Source: UBA7398 sp964597305
Lineage (GTDB): Bacteria; Actinomycetota; Actinomycetes; Nanopelagicales; Nanopelagicaceae
Length of the DNA stretch: 41,952 nt
NCBI GenBank assembly: GCA_964597305.1
Contig: CAZQWU010000007.1
Span: 1 to 41,952, forward strand
Direction of reading: 5' to 3'
A program made the position numbers and the translations under genes. The notes beneath the pieces were generated by a model that saw only the letters and a program-made list of their open reading frames with translations, made no database searches and was not told where the DNA came from. Below are positions 1-6,710 of this stretch, in pieces. Positions within the stretch are counted from its first letter, which is position 1. Each line of letters starts with the position of its first letter.

Positions 1-362
1 CGAAGGGCACGATGCATTGCCTGAATCTGTCGACGTACATGAGCAATATAAAGGGCAATTCCTGAAACTGGAATCAAGATAATTATCGGAGACATGATTC
101 CGATAACACTCAATACTAAAGTGATGATAAATAAACCTGCGAGCGAGATGAAGACAACTCGACGAACGACAAGATTGTGTTCATTTTCTCGAGCAAGTTC
201 TTCTTGAGTTGGTACTCCGGCAGACTGAGCTACCGCACGCATGCTGTCACGAAATTTCTCGACAGATTTTCCTGACACCTCTTCGTGGCTCGAAATCCAT
301 TGCGGAAGAAAATAGGAAACCCACATCCCCACGATGATGAGATAGATAAGTCCCGAACCCAT
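1..362 (-). CDS. SepX/GlpR-like actinobacterial membrane protein (partial, C-terminus off the window)
   Basis: About 120 residues read leftward from an ATG at 362; the frame stays open to the window edge. The protein begins MGSGLIYLIIVGMWVSYFLP, a membrane segment at once, followed by a soluble stretch containing VEKFRDSMRAVAQ and then two adjacent membrane segments around residues 68-110. This short N-terminal helix, the VEKF..SMR stretch and the later helix pair resemble the SepX (Streptomyces) / GlpR (Corynebacterium) membrane family, whose members act in cell division; GlpR is the membrane receptor of the gephyrin-like protein Glp. It is the third gene of a run after the MoeA-like gene and the acetyltransferase, with 67 bp between it and the latter. 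A TAGATT hexamer lies 8 nt before the ATG, so it may also have its own promoter. Family recognised from memory; the C-terminal part is not visible. Confidence 0.72.
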   Translation of the reverse strand, partial: MGSGLIYLIIVGMWVSYFLPQWISSHEEVSGKSVEKFRDSMRAVAQSAGVPTQEELARENEHNLVVRRVVFISLAGLFIITLVLSVIGIMSPIIILIPVSGIALYIAHVRRQIQAMHRAL

Positions 363-429
363 GATGGCCAAATCTAAATGGGAATATCGGACTATTCGGG
401 TATTTCCGAATTCGCGTCGCTAAAAAAAT

Positions 430-990
430 CTACTTATCACTCGGATTAAATCGCACAAAAACGATGTGGTCACGCCATGAACCATCGATATGTAAATAAG
501 AAGGTCGCATTCCTTCTTCGTGGAATCCAGCTTTGGCAGCGACCCGACGTGAAGCGCCGTTCTCTGGTCTGATATTTATTTCTATCCGATGTAGTTTTAA
601 GACTTCAAAGCCGTAGTCTGTCAGCGTCGCTACCGCCTTTGTCGTTAAACCTTGGTTTGCATAGCGTTGATCTATCCAATACCCAATATGTGCGCCGCGT
701 AATGCGCCATAGCCAATTCCACCCATCGTTATTTGCCCAATAAGTTCTGGACCTTTCCACATAGCGAAGGTCAACGCTCGACCAGCGCGACCTTCTTTAT
801 GGTGATACCGAACCATCTGATAAAAGGATGGGAGATCTTTTTCGGAATGAAATGGAGACGTTGCTTCCCACGACTTGAGCCACGCACGATTAGTGAAGCG
901 AGCCTCTAACCACTTTTTTCGATCGCGAAACCGAAGTGGTCGCAATGTGAGATCGCCTGCGCCGAGAATGATTGGCCATGTTCGTGGCAT
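430..990 (-). CDS. RimJ/RimL-type GNAT N-acetyltransferase
   Basis: 186 residues, the full length of a GNAT enzyme that moves an acetyl group from acetyl-CoA to a protein N-terminus or another amine. The N-terminal LTLRPLRFRDRKKW block is typical of the RimJ/RimL branch. The acetyl-CoA loop is around YANQGLTTKAVATL (about residues 110-123), and the C-terminal RIEINIRPENGASRRVAAKAGF block is the usual strand-helix that follows. The start at 990 lies 15 bp after the stop of the MoeA-like gene, so the two are probably co-transcribed. The same order of moeA, rimJ and a membrane protein is known from other actinobacteria such as Mycobacterium, which supports a shared ancestral cluster. The substrate is unknown: the real ribosomal RimJ target cannot be assumed. 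Confidence 0.88.
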   Translation of the reverse strand: MPRTWPIILGAGDLTLRPLRFRDRKKWLEARFTNRAWLKSWEATSPFHSEKDLPSFYQMVRYHHKEGRAGRALTFAMWKGPELIGQITMGGIGYGALRGAHIGYWIDQRYANQGLTTKAVATLTDYGFEVLKLHRIEINIRPENGASRRVAAKAGFHEEGMRPSYLHIDGSWRDHIVFVRFNPSDK

Positions 991-1005
991 TTAAATCTTC
1001 ACCAT

Positions 1006-1956
1006 TTAAATGTAGCGCCGTTCAAGCAACATGACGTCAACGATTTCGCCTGAACTCACAGTAGTTCGTTCTTCGCCTATTACAACGAGGCAATTTGCAT
1101 CTGACAAACCCACCAAATCATGTTGATTCTCAAGCACCTCAACGTGAAATCCCTCTTTGATATTTCCCGTTACCAATCCTCGTAAAAATGTTGTTTCACC
1201 TTCAGAGCTCGTTACAGAATTACTTAACCTCGCCTTATGCACGGGTCGATAAAGATCAAAAAGTCCCATCATCTGACGAATCATTGGTCGAATAAAAAGT
1301 TCACATGAGATATATGCAGCAATAGGATCTCCAGGCAACGTAACGACCGGGGTTTTATCAGGGCCGATGGTTCCAAAATTATGAAGTCCACTTCCCTCGA
1401 TTAACGGGTGTACCTGTGTAATTTCGCCAAGGTTATTTAAAGTTCGGGTAATCAGGGCAAAGGAATCATCATGGCGTTCACCGCTAATGACCACCAGATC
1501 TGCACGTACGAGTTGATCTTCGACCACCGCTTGTAACGTCGATTCATTCTCCGGAATGAGATGGACGCGAAATGCCACCGCGCCAGCTTCTTTCATCGCC
1601 GTGGTTAATAACCATGAATTCGCTTCGAATTCATCATCTGAGTCACGCAACCGGTGACCAGGCTCGACAAGATCTGCTCCTGCAGAAATAACAACGACTC
1701 TGGGCTGTGGTCTTGTTGGTAATCGATCGAGACCTATCGATGCGGCTAATCCGATTTGCGTGGAACGAATTCGTGAGCCAGCACGTAGAACTAAACGTTC
1801 GCCAGCAAAAATATCTGTGGCTAGCGTTGCACCGTGAGCATCAAGTAGAGGCATTTCGAAGGATTCAATTGGGCTCGCAAGTTTTAAAAGCGCTTGGCCA
1901 AATTCGCTCACTCGAAACTTTTGTATCTGTGCTGCACTATCGTCGATTGGCTCCAT
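1006..1956 (-). CDS. Shortened MoeA/gephyrin-like protein lacking insertase residues (Glp-like candidate)
   Basis: 316 residues, against about 400 for molybdopterin molybdenumtransferase MoeA. The N-terminal helix region is present to about residue 50 (LDAHGATLATDIFA). The whole block that should follow, including the PxFDNSAMDGYAV motif and domain II, is absent, and the protein resumes at the pre-domain III stretch (AGSRIRSTQIGLAASIGLDRL). The MPT-binding fold follows (VVVISAGADLVEPG), but the GGVSxGxxD loop reads SGERHDDSFALITR and the KPGKP lysines are replaced by EGSGLHNFG. LPGDPIAAYISCELFIRP and the C-terminal domain IV remain. No other molybdenum-cofactor gene is in the window. Its neighbour is a SepX/GlpR-like protein, which suggests a division-scaffold role like Corynebacterium Glp. 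Fold assignment is firm; the role is inference. Confidence 0.8.
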   Translation of the reverse strand: MEPIDDSAAQIQKFRVSEFGQALLKLASPIESFEMPLLDAHGATLATDIFAGERLVLRAGSRIRSTQIGLAASIGLDRLPTRPQPRVVVISAGADLVEPGHRLRDSDDEFEANSWLLTTAMKEAGAVAFRVHLIPENESTLQAVVEDQLVRADLVVISGERHDDSFALITRTLNNLGEITQVHPLIEGSGLHNFGTIGPDKTPVVTLPGDPIAAYISCELFIRPMIRQMMGLFDLYRPVHKARLSNSVTSSEGETTFLRGLVTGNIKEGFHVEVLENQHDLVGLSDANCLVVIGEERTTVSSGEIVDVMLLERRYI

Positions 1957-1980
1957 AGGTTTCTAACCATACTTTGTCAT

Positions 1981-1992
1981 TAGGCTAATCCC
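1981..1992 (+). promoter_or_regulatory. Leaderless -10 box of the cyclo-ligase gene
   Basis: TAGGCT followed by 6 nt and then the ATG at 1993. There is no Shine-Dalgarno sequence, so the transcript probably begins at the start codon. No good -35 box is visible. Confidence 0.6.
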
Positions 1993-2556
1993 ATGGAACT
2001 TGCTGAAAAGATAGAGCTCCGTAAAAGTGCGCGACGTAGCCGTGAATTAGCAAGAAATTCAGAGCGTCAACTCTTCACCTGGTTGCACGTCACCACATCC
2101 CACGAAATTAAAAATGCCCATCACATTGGAACGTATTTCTCCTATGGCGATGAACCAGCCACCACTGAGATAAATTCAGCTCTGTTAGCTGCAGGCAAAA
2201 AGTTATTTCTTCCTCGAGTGCTCGCTGACAATTCTTTAGAGTGGGTGGCATGGAGTGGAAAAACTTCTGACCTGAAAAAATCCGAACACAGAAATGTGAT
2301 GGAACCAGTGGGCCCAGCGACGCCAGTGAACCTGCTCGATGTGATTATTGTTCCTGCGCTTCTGATTGATCGATCTGGCTATCGACTTGGTCAAGGTGGT
2401 GGTTCATATGATCGCGCGTTAGCGGAGAGCACTGCGTGGACAATTGCCCTGGTTTATGAAGGCGAAATTACAAGTACACCACTTCCCCATGAGGAGCATG
2501 ACCAAAAAGTCAATGCCGTAGCGACTCCTGAAATTCTCATTCGATTCAAAAAATAA
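1993..2556 (+). CDS. ygfA: 5-formyltetrahydrofolate cyclo-ligase
   Basis: 187 residues, the normal length of this family. The enzyme closes 5-formyl-THF to 5,10-methenyl-THF using ATP, recycling a storage folate into the one-carbon pool. Diagnostic parts are the basic N-terminal helix (LRKSARRSRELARN), the LFLPRVL strand, and the phosphate/folate motif YRLGQGGGSYDRAL near residues 133-146. It is divergent from the MoeA-like gene, with 36 bp between the two ATGs. In mycobacteria the same enzyme is found beside moeA/rimJ and an FmdB-type protein, so this is a conserved neighbourhood. The cyclo-ligase ends 12 bp from the convergent acyl-CoA dehydrogenase. Confidence 0.93.
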   Translation: MELAEKIELRKSARRSRELARNSERQLFTWLHVTTSHEIKNAHHIGTYFSYGDEPATTEINSALLAAGKKLFLPRVLADNSLEWVAWSGKTSDLKKSEHRNVMEPVGPATPVNLLDVIIVPALLIDRSGYRLGQGGGSYDRALAESTAWTIALVYEGEITSTPLPHEEHDQKVNAVATPEILIRFKK

Positions 2557-2568
2557 AATTCAGAACTA

Positions 2569-3717
2569 TTAAACCGTGTCACCTAAATGTCGTGCCATCA
2601 CGATGCGTTGAACTTGATTAGTACCTTCATATATCTGCGTTAATTTGGCATCTCGCATCATGCGTTCGACGGGAAAATCATTGACGTATCCATAGCCACC
2701 CAATACTTGCACCGCATTCGTCGTAACTTTCATCGCAACATCTGATGCAAAACATTTGCTTGCTGCAGAATAAAATGTGAGATCGGCATCCGATCGCTCT
2801 GATCGTGCGGCAGCTGCATACGTTAATTGTCGAGCAGCAACAATATCCATCGCCATATCTGCCAACATGAATTGAATTGCTTGAAAGTCGAATATTGCCT
2901 TTCCAAATTGCTTTCTTTCATGAGCGTAATTCGTTGCATAATCAAATGCTCCTTGCGCAATTCCTAGCGCTTGAGCAGCAATGGTGATGCGTGTGTGATC
3001 CAGCGTTCGCATCGCGAGCGCAAACCCACTGCCAATGTCGCCAAGTCTGCGGTCATCAGCGAGTTCAACATTGTCAAAATACACTTCACGAGTTGGTGAG
3101 CCACGAAAACCCATCTTTTTTTCATGGGCGCCAAATGAGACACCGGTATCGCCTTTTTCGACAACAAATGCGGTGATTCCTTTCGCCCCTTGGCTGGGAT
3201 CAGTACTCGCTAAAACGGTATAGAACTCCGAGTGACCAGCATTAGAAATCCATTTCTTACTTCCATTGAGTAACCACGTATCGCCATGACGTACTGCTTT
3301 TGTTTTCATTGCAGCGGCATCAGATCCAGCATCAGTCTCGGAGAGACAATAAGAAAATCCTTTACCGCGAGCAAGTTCTGATAACCATCGTCTCTTTTGG
3401 ATATCAGTTCCAGCTAACATCAAAGGGAGCGATCCCAATTTATTCACTGCTGGCAAGAGTGATGACGAGGCGCACGCGCGCGCAACTTCTTCAATAATAA
3501 TTACTGTTGCTAACGCATCTGCACCATCGCCACCGTATTCGGCAGGCACATGCGCAGCTAAAAGCCCTGCTTGTAGTAGCGCGTCGTGAGCTTCTTGTGG
3601 AAAACGAGATTGCGCATCAACGTCATGTGCATAGGGTTCTATTTTTTTCGTTGCTAGCGCGCGAACGCTCTCTCGTAGCGATTCATACTCGGCAGGTAGC
3701 GTGAAGAGATCGTCCAT
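2569..3717 (-). CDS. Acyl-CoA dehydrogenase
   Basis: 382 residues, a single-domain FAD acyl-CoA dehydrogenase of the butyryl/short-to-medium-chain type, catalysing alpha,beta-dehydrogenation of an acyl-CoA and passing electrons to ETF. The FAD/substrate block CLSETDAGSDAAAMKTKA is at about residues 127-144, and WLLNGSKKWISNAG follows. The C-terminal signature VLGGYGYVNDFPVERMMRDA leads into QIYEGTNQVQRIVMARHL, in which the Glu of YEGTNQ is the catalytic base. No ETF or thiolase gene is adjacent, so chain length and pathway (fatty acid or branched-chain amino acid breakdown) cannot be settled. The start at 3717 is supported by TAGAAT 6 nt upstream. Confidence 0.93.
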   Translation of the reverse strand: MDDLFTLPAEYESLRESVRALATKKIEPYAHDVDAQSRFPQEAHDALLQAGLLAAHVPAEYGGDGADALATVIIIEEVARACASSSLLPAVNKLGSLPLMLAGTDIQKRRWLSELARGKGFSYCLSETDAGSDAAAMKTKAVRHGDTWLLNGSKKWISNAGHSEFYTVLASTDPSQGAKGITAFVVEKGDTGVSFGAHEKKMGFRGSPTREVYFDNVELADDRRLGDIGSGFALAMRTLDHTRITIAAQALGIAQGAFDYATNYAHERKQFGKAIFDFQAIQFMLADMAMDIVAARQLTYAAAARSERSDADLTFYSAASKCFASDVAMKVTTNAVQVLGGYGYVNDFPVERMMRDAKLTQIYEGTNQVQRIVMARHLGDTV

Positions 3718-3729
3718 GTTTTGATTCTA
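3718..3729 (-). promoter_or_regulatory. Leaderless -10 box overlapping the upstream stop codon
   Basis: On the minus strand TAGAAT is followed by CAAAAC and the ATG of the acyl-CoA dehydrogenase gene. The first three bases of the box are the TAG stop codon of the CopD-CtaG gene (3727-3729), so the promoter is buried in the end of the preceding gene. Confidence 0.55.
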
Positions 3730-5649
3730 TTCTTTTTCGCGTAATTCTTCGTCGCGAGTTCGATGGGCGAGCATTTCAAGATATCGGTTATACGCATCGT
3801 GCTCATCCTCCCGGCCGGCAGCGCGATCGATCCGAGATTTACGTTCAATTCTTTGCTCTTCACGCGCATCATCACGCACCCATTGGATAAAGGTTGCAAT
3901 GAGTGCGAGCACGATGGGAATTTCTCCAATAGCCCAACCCAGTGAACTTCCAAGCTTTTGATCGGCAAGTAAGTCACTCCACCATGGTCGTTGTAGCGCG
4001 TAAAAATAACCATGATCGAGAAGAGTTGTCATCGATAGGAGTGAGAGTGAGAAAAAAGCATGAATACTCATTGCAGCAAATAACATCACGATTTTTACAA
4101 GGTAGGGAACTTTGCGTGGATTCGGATCAATCCCCACGATGACGTGGAAAAAAAGCGCACCGGCAAGTACAAAGTGGATATCCATCACCACATGTCCTAA
4201 ATGACCAGTCATCAGATTTCCAAAGAGACGTGTCATATACAGTGCAAAAAGCGATCCATCAAATATTGCGAGTGCAACGATGGGATGTGTCATTACTTTT
4301 ATGTATCGTGAATGGAGTATGGCAACAAGAAATCCCCGTAAGCCACGTTCCTCAGGAGTTCTCCCTGCTGGCAATGTTCTTAATGCCAACGTGAGTGGCG
4401 CGCCAAGAACAATGCCGATTGGCGCAATCATCGATAAAACCATATGTGCCACCATGTGCCAAGAAAATGCAAAATGTGAATAGACGCCAAGCCCACCACT
4501 TGTTGCAAAATCAATCATGGAAATTCCGAGTGCGAAGGAAATTGTGCGGCCGATTGGCCAACGTATGCCTCGTTTACTTAAAACAATGACACCGCGAATA
4601 TAGAGAGCTGTGCTGAGAATGAGTAATCCAAGAATAATTCCATCGGGTTCATAGCTCATGAATACTCGAGAGAAAGTTGGTGGCGCAACCATGGGGACAC
4701 CAGTAAGCGCTAACGCCGGATCAATTTTTCCATCGTCACTCAATGGTGCAGTAGGTGGCGTTGTTCGAGCAAGCACTACTCCTACAGCAACAGTAGATAC
4801 CATCAAAACTAATTCACCGATGAGTAATCGATAGATCGCCAGATTGGATGTGGCGGCGTGTGTTCTATCATCACGGGAGTGTGCTAATTCAACTTTTGTT
4901 TCTGCATTCTCCGCTACTGCATTTTCCTCTATTAAATGAGCAATATGAGTTCGATGACGGGCACCTACCAAGATGAGTAGCGCAAATAAAACTATTTTCA
5001 GTACAACAAGGAGTGAATACAGCGAGTTCCAAGCCGACAGAAAATTTAGCCGGGTATACGCATTTGCAACTCCGCTAACACCGACAATGATGGAAGCCCA
5101 CAGAGCGACTGTGCTAAATCTCGGAAGAGCTTCGACGCGATCGGAGATGAAGAGCATCGCTACCACGCCGCCCATCCACAGCGCGACCGCGGAAACGTGA
5201 AAGATGATGGCGCCAATAGCTAATCCGTGTAAACGTGATTGACTTCCATGGCTTTGAAAAAGTGGAAAAACTAGCGAGATCATCGCGACAATTAATAAAC
5301 CCAAAATTCCGCCAGTCTTGCGGATAAATGACGAACACAGAGCAACACATAGTGCGCCGAGAAATTCATAGAAAAGTACTTTGCCAAGCGTTGTTTGAGT
5401 AACAAATGATCGAAGAGAAATGAGGTCGATGCTGTGAATAAAAGTTGTATCAAGTATTGAAGCAAGCGTGGCATTAATGACTGCGAGTTGCGATAGCGCC
5501 CAGAGAATTGAAAGTGGGGGGATATAAGTAAGTAATTGTCGATCTCTTATTACTCCGTGGTTTTCGCGCACATAAAAGGCAGATGCGCTCAAGAATCCAA
5601 TGATGACAATTCCTGATACAGTGCTTATTACTATTGAAACCTGAAGCAT
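3727..5649 (-). CDS. CopD-CtaG fusion membrane protein (copper import / cytochrome oxidase assembly)
   Basis: 640 residues, almost entirely membrane segments. The N-terminal half (about residues 1-300) is a CopD/YcnJ-type copper-resistance domain, with the conserved helix around IGAIIFHVSAVALWMGGVVA. The C-terminal half (about 330-600) is a caa3-type CtaG domain, with FSWHMVAHMVLSMIAPIGIV and HLGHVVMDIHFVLAGALFFH, histidine-rich helices thought to handle copper for cytochrome c oxidase. This fusion is common in actinobacteria. The last 40 residues are charged and cytoplasmic (DDAREEQRIERKSRIDRAAG). It overlaps the copC-like stop codon by 1 nt (TAATG), so the two are translationally coupled. 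Expected role: delivery of copper across the membrane toward oxidase assembly. Confidence 0.88.
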   Translation of the reverse strand: MLQVSIVISTVSGIVIIGFLSASAFYVRENHGVIRDRQLLTYIPPLSILWALSQLAVINATLASILDTTFIHSIDLISLRSFVTQTTLGKVLFYEFLGALCVALCSSFIRKTGGILGLLIVAMISLVFPLFQSHGSQSRLHGLAIGAIIFHVSAVALWMGGVVAMLFISDRVEALPRFSTVALWASIIVGVSGVANAYTRLNFLSAWNSLYSLLVVLKIVLFALLILVGARHRTHIAHLIEENAVAENAETKVELAHSRDDRTHAATSNLAIYRLLIGELVLMVSTVAVGVVLARTTPPTAPLSDDGKIDPALALTGVPMVAPPTFSRVFMSYEPDGIILGLLILSTALYIRGVIVLSKRGIRWPIGRTISFALGISMIDFATSGGLGVYSHFAFSWHMVAHMVLSMIAPIGIVLGAPLTLALRTLPAGRTPEERGLRGFLVAILHSRYIKVMTHPIVALAIFDGSLFALYMTRLFGNLMTGHLGHVVMDIHFVLAGALFFHVIVGIDPNPRKVPYLVKIVMLFAAMSIHAFFSLSLLSMTTLLDHGYFYALQRPWWSDLLADQKLGSSLGWAIGEIPIVLALIATFIQWVRDDAREEQRIERKSRIDRAAGREDEHDAYNRYLEMLAHRTRDEELREKE

Positions 5650-6203
5650 TACTTCCTCAAGGTATTTCGCGCCATTCGAAATAATGCAATAAGAACCAGG
5701 AACGCAATTCCTAATAACCCGATAACAAACACATCAGCACCGCGACGTGATGACACTGGTTGGGCAGATGAGCTCGCGTCTGGATCAGATGTTGGCAGTG
5801 CACTAGGACTTTCGATTACTGCTGGCGCATTAAATGTAAATGTATATGTGCCAGATAGGGGTACGTCATTCACTCCGAGAAGACTGTATGACACTGTGTA
5901 TGAACCACTCACTGTAAGTGGCTTTATCCCCACCGTTAATGCCTTGTCAGAAACTGTCAATGAACCATCATCAACTCTTACTCCTTGCGGATCAGTCACG
6001 GTGAGTTGATTACCTAAATCGACGAGTGGAACTGAACCCGTAATAGTTACTTGACTAGGAGCAATACTAAGTACTGAACCATTGGCTGGCGTCGTCAATG
6101 TAATGTTATTGGCTGAAGCAACCAATGGTTGAATGATAAATATGAAACTCAGGACGAGCGTTATTAATCCATGAGTAGGCGCGATCACATTCCTTATACG
6201 CAC
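5649..6203 (-). CDS. CopC-domain secreted/anchored protein without copper-binding histidines
   Basis: 184 residues from a GTG start (6203) with AGGAG 5 nt upstream. There is a signal peptide to about residue 30 (IIQPLVASA), a single CopC-like beta-sandwich (TTPANGSVLSIAPSQVTITG ... VTDPQGVRVDDG ... SGSYTVSYSLLGVNDVPLSG), a Ser/Pro/Ala linker and a C-terminal membrane helix (VIGLLGIAFLVLIALFRMA) with a basic tail. Normal CopC begins the mature chain with His and has a DGH loop; here these positions are Asn-Asn and ND-V. I find no histidine anywhere after the signal peptide. It is coupled to the CopD-CtaG gene, so a copper link is likely by context, but direct copper binding in the classical way is doubtful. 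Confidence 0.82.
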   Translation of the reverse strand: MRIRNVIAPTHGLITLVLSFIFIIQPLVASANNITLTTPANGSVLSIAPSQVTITGSVPLVDLGNQLTVTDPQGVRVDDGSLTVSDKALTVGIKPLTVSGSYTVSYSLLGVNDVPLSGTYTFTFNAPAVIESPSALPTSDPDASSSAQPVSSRRGADVFVIGLLGIAFLVLIALFRMARNTLRK

Positions 6204-6219
6204 TGCTACTCCTGACCTC

Positions 6220-6233
6220 GATTAGCGCTAATC
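6220..6233. promoter_or_regulatory. 14-bp perfect palindrome in the copC / fmdB divergent region
   Basis: GATTAGCGCTAATC reads the same on both strands. It lies 17 bp upstream of the copC-like GTG and 27 bp upstream of the FmdB GTG. The position suits an operator for a dimeric repressor or a symmetric promoter element. I do not recognise the regulator. Confidence 0.4.
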
Positions 6234-6259
6234 CTGCCACTTACCTAGACTTGGCGCTT

Positions 6260-6544
6260 GTGCCTACATACCAATATGCCTGCAATGAGTGTGGCCATGC
6301 ATTTGAAGCAGTTCAAGCGTTTTCCGATCAACCGCTAACAACGTGTCCTGAGTGTGGAAAATCAGTTCGAAAGATTTATTCCAACGTAGGAATTGTTTTT
6401 AAAGGTTCTGGTTTTTATAAAACTGATTCTCAATCAAAACCTGCTGCGCCCATAAAATCAAGTGAAAAATCTGCCGCGCCAAATACTTCTACGTCGACTA
6501 CTTCTACAACACCCTCACCAGCATCTCAAAAATCTGATAATTAA
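6260..6544 (+). CDS. FmdB-family zinc-ribbon protein
   Basis: 94 residues. The N-terminal zinc ribbon is complete: PTYQYACNECGHAFEAVQ followed by CPECGKSVRKIYSNVGIVFKGSGFY, giving two CxxC pairs. The rest is a Ser/Thr/Pro/Lys-rich unstructured tail. I chose the GTG at 6260, because the family almost always starts Met-Pro-Thr-Tyr; a TTG nine bases earlier in frame is less likely. A TAGACT hexamer at 6246-6251 is 8 nt upstream, so the mRNA may be leaderless. Function of FmdB proteins is not well known; they are regulatory or nucleic-acid-binding candidates. The stop overlaps the stop of the small minus-strand gene next door. Confidence 0.85.
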   Translation: MPTYQYACNECGHAFEAVQAFSDQPLTTCPECGKSVRKIYSNVGIVFKGSGFYKTDSQSKPAAPIKSSEKSAAPNTSTSTTSTTPSPASQKSDN

Positions 6545-6648
6545 TCGTCGTGGTGAGGTGGCTTCTCGCGTTTGATCTGATCATCTCGATTATCATCTTT
6601 TTCTAAATCGACTTCATCAGCGGTGATATTAGGAATGATCTCACTCAC
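6541..6648 (-). CDS. Small conserved-looking charged protein (35 aa, C-terminal PPHH motif)
   Basis: A 35-codon frame from a GTG at 6648 to a TAA at 6541-6543. The product is strongly charged (DEVDLEKDDNRDDQIKREK) and ends PPHHDD. An arrangement of charged residues followed by PPHH resembles small actinobacterial proteins I have seen annotated as hypothetical. The gene has its own promoter-like signal: TAAACT 7 nt before the GTG, the same geometry as other starts in the window. It is convergent with the FmdB gene (stops overlap by 2 bp) and divergent from the MMPL exporter gene. Function unknown. The alternative is chance, but motif, promoter and snug placement argue for a real gene. Confidence 0.6.
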   Translation of the reverse strand: MSEIIPNITADEVDLEKDDNRDDQIKREKPPHHDD

Positions 6649-6661
6649 ACTGCAAAGTTTA
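6649..6661 (-). promoter_or_regulatory. Leaderless -10 box of the PPHH small gene
   Basis: TAAACT on the minus strand (6656-6661), then 7 nt, then GTG at 6648. No Shine-Dalgarno sequence lies between them. Confidence 0.45.
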
Positions 6662-6698
6662 GATCACTTTTCAAATATCCGAGAATGCCTTTCTCAAT

Positions 6699-6710
6699 TA
6701 GACTTTCATA
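6699..6710 (+). promoter_or_regulatory. Leaderless -10 box of the MMPL exporter gene
   Basis: TAGACT, then TTCATA, then the ATG at 6711. There is no ribosome-binding site between box and start. Confidence 0.6.
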
